The notes beneath the pieces were generated by a model. That model saw only the letters and a program-made list of their open reading frames with translations. It did no database searches and had not been told where the DNA came from. A program made the translations under genes and the position numbers. DNA of 64,000 nucleotides from Cedecea lapagei. GTDB lineage: Bacteria > Pseudomonadota > Gammaproteobacteria > Enterobacterales > Enterobacteriaceae. The stretch spans positions 4,278,001 to 4,342,000 of the forward strand of contig NZ_LR134201.1 of the NCBI RefSeq assembly GCF_900635955.1, in the 5' to 3' direction. Shown here piece after piece: positions 55,757-64,000 of this stretch; within the stretch, counting starts at the first letter, position 1; each line of letters starts with the position of its first letter.

Positions 55757-55795
55757 ATAACCATAAAACAACACAAACTTTGCAAGGACATCGCT

Positions 55796-56728
55796 ATGTT
55801 CGCCACTCTAACCCGGCTGTTCCCGCTCTGGGCACTGCTGCTCTCCGTCGCTGCGTATTATACCCCCTCAACCTTTACGCCGATTGGCCCATGGGTCAGT
55901 ACGCTGCTGATGCTCATTATGTTCGGCATGGGTGTCCATTTACGGGCGGAAGATTTTAAACGCGTGCTGTCTCGCCCGGCACCGGTGGCGGCGGGCATTT
56001 TTCTGCACTATCTGGTGATGCCGCTGGCCGCCTGGCTGCTGGCGCTGCTGTTCCATATGCCGCCCGATCTTTCAGCCGGGATGGTACTGGTCGGCAGCGT
56101 AGCCAGCGGCACGGCGTCCAACGTGATGATTTACCTGGCGAAAGGCGACGTTGCGCTCTCTGTTACGATCTCTTCGGTCTCCACGCTGGTCGGCGTTTTC
56201 GCCACGCCGCTGCTGACCCGTCTCTATGTGGATGCCGACATAAAAGTCGATGTGATGGGCATGCTGGTCAGTATTCTGCAGATTGTTATTATTCCAATTG
56301 GCCTGGGCCTGATTGTGCACCACCTGTTCCCACGCCTGGTGAAGCGGGTGGAACCGTGGCTGCCCGCGTTTTCCATGCTCTGCATTCTCGCCATCATTAG
56401 CGCGGTTGTGGCAGGTTCGGCGTCACACATCGCCTCCGTTGGCCTGGTGGTAATTATCGCCGTGATCCTGCATAACACCATTGGCCTGCTCGGCGGCTAC
56501 TGGGGCGGGCGTCTCTTTGGCTTTGACGAGTCCACCTGCCGGACGCTGGCCATTGAAGTAGGCATGCAGAACTCGGGTCTCGCGGCCACGCTGGGTAAAA
56601 TTTACTTTTCACCCCTGGCGGCGCTGCCTGGCGCATTGTTCTCCGTCTGGCATAACCTTTCCGGGTCACTGCTCGCAGGTTACTGGTCAGGTAAAGCGAT
56701 AAAATCGCAGCAAGATGAGAAAAAATAG
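55796..56728 (+). CDS. panS: BASS-family transporter, ketopantoate/pantoate/pantothenate type
   Basis: A 310-residue integral membrane protein with about ten helices of the bile acid:sodium symporter family. Signature stretches are MVLVGSVASGTASNVMIYLA (about 97-116) and IEVGMQNSGLAATL (about 257-270). The closest family I recognise is PanS, described in Salmonella as a transporter of pantothenate precursors. It lies between lysC and yjbD, a place where E. coli K-12 has no gene. It has its own terminator, and AAGGACATCGCT before the ATG. The substrate is by family only. Confidence 0.78.
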   Translation: MFATLTRLFPLWALLLSVAAYYTPSTFTPIGPWVSTLLMLIMFGMGVHLRAEDFKRVLSRPAPVAAGIFLHYLVMPLAAWLLALLFHMPPDLSAGMVLVGSVASGTASNVMIYLAKGDVALSVTISSVSTLVGVFATPLLTRLYVDADIKVDVMGMLVSILQIVIIPIGLGLIVHHLFPRLVKRVEPWLPAFSMLCILAIISAVVAGSASHIASVGLVVIIAVILHNTIGLLGGYWGGRLFGFDESTCRTLAIEVGMQNSGLAATLGKIYFSPLAALPGALFSVWHNLSGSLLAGYWSGKAIKSQQDEKK

Positions 56729-56734
56729 TGCGAT

Positions 56735-56760
56735 AAAAGCCTGCAAATGCAGGCTTTTTT
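56735..56760 (+). terminator. panS terminator
   Basis: AAAGCCTGCA and TGCAGGCTTT form a perfect hairpin around a small loop, followed by six T, seven bases after the panS stop. Confidence 0.92.
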
Positions 56761-56820
56761 GTCTCGTCGACGCAGGAGGTTTGCTTTACACTGAAGAACC
56801 TTTCCCGGGAGATTGCAACG

Positions 56821-57093
56821 ATGGCTACAGCCAGACTGACACAGCAAGACATGACGGAAAGCGAACAGCGTGAGCTTAAAACTCTGCTGGATCGCGCCCG
56901 CATCGCCCACGGTCGTACGTTGACCAACTCAGAAACCAATCAGGTAAAAAAAGAGTACATCGATAAGCTGATGGCGGAGCGTGCGCTGGCGGCTAAGAAA
57001 GCTCGCCAGCTGAAGAAACAAAACGCATTAAAACCGGATACGACTACCACCTATTCATGGTCGGCCAATAACCACACGCGCGGGAAACGCTAG
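56821..57093 (+). CDS. yjbD: YjbD, DUF3811 protein
   Basis: A 90-residue highly charged helical protein of the DUF3811 family; E. coli YjbD is the same size class. No function is known. The conserved part is ESEQRELKTLLDRARIAHGR followed by the basic KKEYIDKLMAERALAAKKAR. It ends one base before the convergent rluF stop, so the two have no spacer. Confidence 0.9.
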   Translation: MATARLTQQDMTESEQRELKTLLDRARIAHGRTLTNSETNQVKKEYIDKLMAERALAAKKARQLKKQNALKPDTTTTYSWSANNHTRGKR

Positions 57094-57094
57094 C

Positions 57095-57973
57095 TTAGCG
57101 GCCCTTCTTTTTGCGGCCTGGAGAAGCAAAGCGTTTACGAGAGGCAAGCTCAGCGGGCGTTTTTGCTGAGCTTTTCGGCCCACTGACCAGCGGCTTTTTC
57201 ACCGCTGGCGCGGTCGCCTTTGGTTTCGCCTTTTTAGCCGGTGCGGCCTCTGAGGACGAGTCCTCAATCAGCTTAAACAGCTCAATCAGTTCATCATCCG
57301 TCAGGTCACGCCACTCCCCCAGCGGGATCCCGGTCAGATTCACGTTCATGATGCGCGTACGCTCAAGCTTCGTGACTTCATAACCAAAGTGATCACACAT
57401 ACGGCGGATCTGGCGATTCAGGCCCTGAACGAGGGTAATACGAAACGCAAACGGCGCCTCTTTTTTGACTTTGCATTTTTTGGTAACGGTGCCGAGAATC
57501 GGCACGCCCGCGCCCATGCCGCGAATAAATTCGTCGGTGACCGGTTTATTCACCGTAACCACATACTCTTTCTCATGGTCGTTACCGGCGCGCAGGATCT
57601 TGTTCACCAGATCGCCATGGTTGGTGAGGAAAATCAGCCCCTGGGAGTCTTTGTCCAGGCGGCCAATAGGGAACACGCGCTTGCTGTGGTTCACGTAGTC
57701 GACGATGTTGTCTCTTTCGCCGTCTTCCGTGGTGCTCACAATGCCCACCGGTTTGTTCAGCACAATCAGCACCAGGTCTTCTTCGTTGCGCGGCTCAATA
57801 AGCTGACCATTCACCTTCACGCTGTCGCCGGCAAAAACCTGATCGCCAATTTTGGCGCGCTTGCCGTTAATAAAAACGTTGCCCTGTTCGATGTAGCGAT
57901 CGGCGTCACGGCGTGAGCAGATCCCGCTCTCGCTGATGTATTTGTTAAGACGAATAGATGAATTAGTCAGCAT
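57095..57973 (-). CDS. rluF: 23S rRNA pseudouridine(2604) synthase
   Basis: A 292-residue RsuA-type pseudouridine synthase that modifies U2604 of 23S rRNA and U35 of tRNA-Tyr in E. coli. An N-terminal S4 RNA-binding domain (about 7-65, RLNKYISESGICSRRDADRY) precedes the catalytic domain with GRLDKDSQGLIFLTNHG (catalytic Asp about D108) and the motif GLNRQIRRMCDHFGY. The C-terminal 50 residues are a Lys/Ala/Pro-rich basic tail. Convergent with yjbD. Confidence 0.95.
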   Translation of the reverse strand: MLTNSSIRLNKYISESGICSRRDADRYIEQGNVFINGKRAKIGDQVFAGDSVKVNGQLIEPRNEEDLVLIVLNKPVGIVSTTEDGERDNIVDYVNHSKRVFPIGRLDKDSQGLIFLTNHGDLVNKILRAGNDHEKEYVVTVNKPVTDEFIRGMGAGVPILGTVTKKCKVKKEAPFAFRITLVQGLNRQIRRMCDHFGYEVTKLERTRIMNVNLTGIPLGEWRDLTDDELIELFKLIEDSSSEAAPAKKAKPKATAPAVKKPLVSGPKSSAKTPAELASRKRFASPGRKKKGR

Positions 57974-58038
57974 GGCTCCTCCGAAAACCCAGGACTATAC
58001 CTTACCCGCAGGGCGTTGCGAACCGTAAAATGGGCTTG

Positions 58039-58353
58039 TTAGTAACCCTGAATCATAAAATCAACGGCACCACACAGCTCATCTCTGTAATGCGTCAAAT
58101 CAGCGACCGAAGCACCGAGTTCTTTAAGCGGAATACCCGCCATCATGTGAGTCATAGCCACGCAGGGCTGCCCCTCAATAGTCACGATGGGGCAGATTTT
58201 TTCCGGAGGTATGGCCCCCAGTAATTCCCGCTTAATAACGGGAATGACCAGGGCATGCTTTAGGGCATCAGCAATGGGATGCTGCATATTGATGAGGTAA
58301 GGATACGTTTTCTTCCCTGCGCCAGTATTCTCGTAGGCATGAAACTGTTCCAT
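58039..58353 (-). CDS. ccdB: CcdB-type toxin
   Basis: A 104-residue protein of the CcdB family, the gyrase-poisoning toxin of a type II toxin-antitoxin pair. It begins MEQFHAYENTGAGKKTYPYL and holds the core LINMQHPIADALKHALVIPV and HMMAGIPLKELG. The CcdB ending with a Trp-Gly-Ile used for gyrase contact in F plasmid is replaced by DFMIQGY, so gyrase targeting is unproven. Its start overlaps the ccdA stop by one base (TGATG). The pair stands where E. coli has pepE. Confidence 0.88.
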   Translation of the reverse strand: MEQFHAYENTGAGKKTYPYLINMQHPIADALKHALVIPVIKRELLGAIPPEKICPIVTIEGQPCVAMTHMMAGIPLKELGASVADLTHYRDELCGAVDFMIQGY

Positions 58354-58592
58354 CAGAAGGTCCTCTGAAAATCACTGAACGAGCCGTGCTCCTCAACAAA
58401 TTCATTCAGCGCGGCGATCTTTTCCTGATTGTCCCTGAGCCATTCAGCACGAGCGTTTTCACGGAATTTCGCGATTAATGCCTCGGTCAGGACCGCCGAG
58501 ATGTTTAACTTCAGCTTACGGGCCTCATCCAGAATCTCCGGCGCGAGCGTCACATTAACCGATTTTTTAGCGGCTGCACTTTCAACACGCAT
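58353..58592 (-). CDS. ccdA: CcdA-type antitoxin
   Basis: A 79-residue antitoxin. The ribbon-helix-helix DNA-binding part (about 8-40, KKSVNVTLAPEILDEARKLK) should bind the promoter, and the C-terminal part RAEWLRDNQEKIAALNEFVE is the CcdB-binding segment typical of CcdA. I chose the ATG behind GGGGG (MRVESAAAKK) over one eight codons earlier with no ribosome site. First gene of ccdAB, coupled to ccdB by TGATG. Chromosomal copies are widespread and often not addictive. Confidence 0.88.
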   Translation of the reverse strand: MRVESAAAKKSVNVTLAPEILDEARKLKLNISAVLTEALIAKFRENARAEWLRDNQEKIAALNEFVEEHGSFSDFQRTF

Positions 58593-58652
58593 ATTAACCC
58601 CCATAACAATGCGCATACATTGTTCAATTATAGAGCGATGGCGGGTTGACGA

Positions 58653-60284
58653 TCAATACTCATCCCGCTCGTCATCGTCGTCCGGCTGGTCCAGCACGCT
58701 GTAGGCGACGGAACAGAACAGGGAGTTCAGACGCTTCATATCCCCCAGCAGCCCAAGGTGCAGCGAACTGGTTTCGATGCTCTGCACGTTTTGCTGGTGC
58801 AGGCGGTCGACGTGCGCGTGGGAGAAGCGGCGGTTCATGATGCGGAAGCGGTGTTTGTTGCGGCGCAGGCGGCGGGCGCTGCCGAGATCGCTTGAGAAGA
58901 ACACCGACAGGCTGAGCTGCAGGTTGCTGATCAGTTGCTGCAGCAGGTTATCCAGCTCGGTCAGGCCGTCAGGCGAGAAAGCCCGGCGCGCGGCGAGAGA
59001 TTTATCCGCCACTTCGCTACCCATACGCTCAATGATATCCGCCGCCTGTTCCAGGTTAAGCGACATTTCAATGATTTCTGCCCAGCGGCGAGACTCCATC
59101 TCCGCCAGATCTTCCTTCGGCATCTGCGCAAGGTAGAGCTTGATGGCGGTATACAGCACGTCAACGTCGTCGGCCAGCTTGCGCAGCTCTTTTTCCTGCC
59201 GCGGCTCGCCGTGCATCACCTTGCTCCAGGTCTCCAGCATCTGTTCCAGCACGTCCCCCATTCTGAGGGTTTCGCGCGCGGCGTTAGAGAGGCCCAGCGC
59301 AGGGGTATCCAGCGCCGTCGGGTCCAGGTGCTTCGGCTTCATGCGGGCATCGACTTCGGGCACTTCGCTGATAACCCGGCGGCAGAAGCGCGCCATCGGT
59401 TCGGCAAAGGGCACCATCACCAGGCAGCGGATCAGGTTGTAGAACACGTGGAAGTAGATAACCAGTTCAGATTCCGGCAGCGGCAGGTGGTGCATCAGCC
59501 GGGCAAGAATATGCACAAACGGCAGCACCAGCAGGCTCCCCACCAGCTTAAACAGCAGGCTGCCCAGCGCCACGCGACGAGCAGCAGCATTTGCGGCACT
59601 GTTGTTGATCATCGCCAGCAGGCCAGAGCCGAGGTTGGCGCCGATCACCAGGCACAGCGCCACATCAAACGAGATCACCCCGGTGGAGGTCAGCGTCGCC
59701 GTCAGCAGGACGGCCGCCAGGCTGGAATAGCTGATAATGGCAAACATTGCGCCAATCAGCGCGTCAAGCATGATATCGCCGGTCAGAGAGGCGAAGATCA
59801 CCTGGACGCCGTTCGCCTGGGTAATCGGCGTGACGGCTCCAACAATCAGCTCAAGCGCCAGCAGAATAAGGCCAAGACCAATTCCCACGCGACCAAGCTG
59901 CCCGGCGCGTGTTTGCTTGCGGCTGAGGAAGAAAATAACGCCGATAAAAATCAGCAGCGGCGAAAGCCACGAAAGATCGAAGGTCAGGATACGCGCCATC
60001 AGCGCCGTACCCACATCAGCCCCCAGCACAATCACCAGTGCAGGAGTCAGCGCCACCAGATCCTGAGCAACGAAGGAAGTGACCAGCATGGTGGTCGCGT
60101 TACTGCTCTGTACCAGGGCGGTAACGCCGATCCCGGCGCAGAAGGCGAGCGGTTTCTTTTCTACGCTGCGGCTAAGGACGCTGCGCAGGTTGGCGCCGTA
60201 AACGCGCATGATGCCGGTACGCACAATATGCGTACCCCAGACCAGCAGCGAAACGGCGGACAGCAGGTGTAACAAGGTCAGCAC
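58653..60284 (-). CDS. yjbB: Na/Pi cotransporter family protein YjbB
   Basis: A 543-residue inner-membrane protein. The two inverted Na/Pi-cotransporter II repeats are in the first 300 residues, with TALVQSSNATTMLVTSFVAQ (about 55-74) and ISYSSLAAVLLTATLTS as the paired QSS-type segments. The C-terminal 200 residues form PhoU-like helical bundles. In E. coli overproduced YjbB exports phosphate. Next to ccdAB here instead of pepE. Confidence 0.94.
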   Translation of the reverse strand: MLTLLHLLSAVSLLVWGTHIVRTGIMRVYGANLRSVLSRSVEKKPLAFCAGIGVTALVQSSNATTMLVTSFVAQDLVALTPALVIVLGADVGTALMARILTFDLSWLSPLLIFIGVIFFLSRKQTRAGQLGRVGIGLGLILLALELIVGAVTPITQANGVQVIFASLTGDIMLDALIGAMFAIISYSSLAAVLLTATLTSTGVISFDVALCLVIGANLGSGLLAMINNSAANAAARRVALGSLLFKLVGSLLVLPFVHILARLMHHLPLPESELVIYFHVFYNLIRCLVMVPFAEPMARFCRRVISEVPEVDARMKPKHLDPTALDTPALGLSNAARETLRMGDVLEQMLETWSKVMHGEPRQEKELRKLADDVDVLYTAIKLYLAQMPKEDLAEMESRRWAEIIEMSLNLEQAADIIERMGSEVADKSLAARRAFSPDGLTELDNLLQQLISNLQLSLSVFFSSDLGSARRLRRNKHRFRIMNRRFSHAHVDRLHQQNVQSIETSSLHLGLLGDMKRLNSLFCSVAYSVLDQPDDDDERDEY

Positions 60285-60372
60285 GGAGTCGTATTCTCCT
60301 TATCGTTTTTAGGGTTCCTGAGGCAAAAATAGCCACCACCTTTCAGTATAAGGGTTTAACTTCAATAAAGAG

Positions 60373-60397
60373 ACAAGGCGCATACAGCGCGCCTTGT
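60373..60397. terminator. Hairpin between yjbB and metH
   Basis: ACAAGGCGC pairs perfectly with GCGCCTTGT around seven bases. On the minus strand it lies 30 bases beyond the metH stop, followed by TCTCTTTATT, a weak T tract, so it is the likely metH terminator. Confidence 0.65.
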
Positions 60398-60426
60398 AAG
60401 TTGTAAGAAAAGGTTATTTTTAACGG

Positions 60427-64000
<3,574 letters not shown>

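Overview
The window is chromosomal DNA of a member of the Enterobacteriaceae. Gene content and order from ssb/uvrA through aphA, tyrB, alr, dnaB, qorA, dusA, zur, yjbJ, dinF, lexA, dgkA, plsB, ubiA, ubiC, the maltose regulon, psiE, yjbEFGH, pgi, lysC, yjbD, rluF, yjbB and metH match the corresponding arm of the Escherichia coli chromosome, with protein lengths nearly identical to the E. coli products. The dat-ddc pair, panS and a TraF-like outer-membrane protein are not at these positions in E. coli K-12, so the source is more likely an Enterobacter/Klebsiella/Cedecea-type genus; I cannot name the species.

Layout. Positions 1-6300 carry a divergent pair (partial gene and LysR regulator), the 1,3-diaminopropane genes dat and ddc, an MFS transporter and a membrane-anchored bactofilin. 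Positions about 6735-18549 are a genomic island inserted next to the ssb terminator. It is AT-rich in part, bounded by imperfect inverted repeats, and all its recognisable protein genes lie on the minus strand. Reading in the direction of transcription it carries a Tn554/GInt-like tyrosine-recombinase module (two integrases and a small coiled-coil protein, all broken), a two-reverse-transcriptase operon that I identify as the anti-phage system DRT3 (drt3a, drt3b), a candidate structured RNA with an ACACAC element just after drt3b, an orphan PD-(D/E)XK nuclease-like protein, and an AbiE-like pair (regulator with nuclease-like domain plus nucleotidyltransferase). From 18.6 kb to the end is the conserved core, with departures from the E. 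coli arrangement: pspG is absent between qorA and dusA, a TraF-like barrel and a cupin lie between dusA and zur, panS lies between lysC and yjbD, and ccdAB occupies the place of pepE.

How the genes work together. uvrA, ssb, lexA and dinF form an SOS cluster with visible LexA boxes. The mal genes form the divergent malEFG / malK-lamB-malM unit with MalT-type boxes between them. lysC is controlled by a clear lysine riboswitch. yjbEFGH is an exopolysaccharide/envelope operon. The island is a defence island.

Open issues. Two core genes, dinF and malG, carry single-base frameshifts, and the recombinase module carries several more plus a nonsense codon. Most lie in or beside short homopolymers, so sequencing error is a real alternative for isolated ones. 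The density in the recombinase module (about five lesions in 3.8 kb against two in the rest) favours real decay there. The most interesting part is the DRT3 operon with its putative template RNA.
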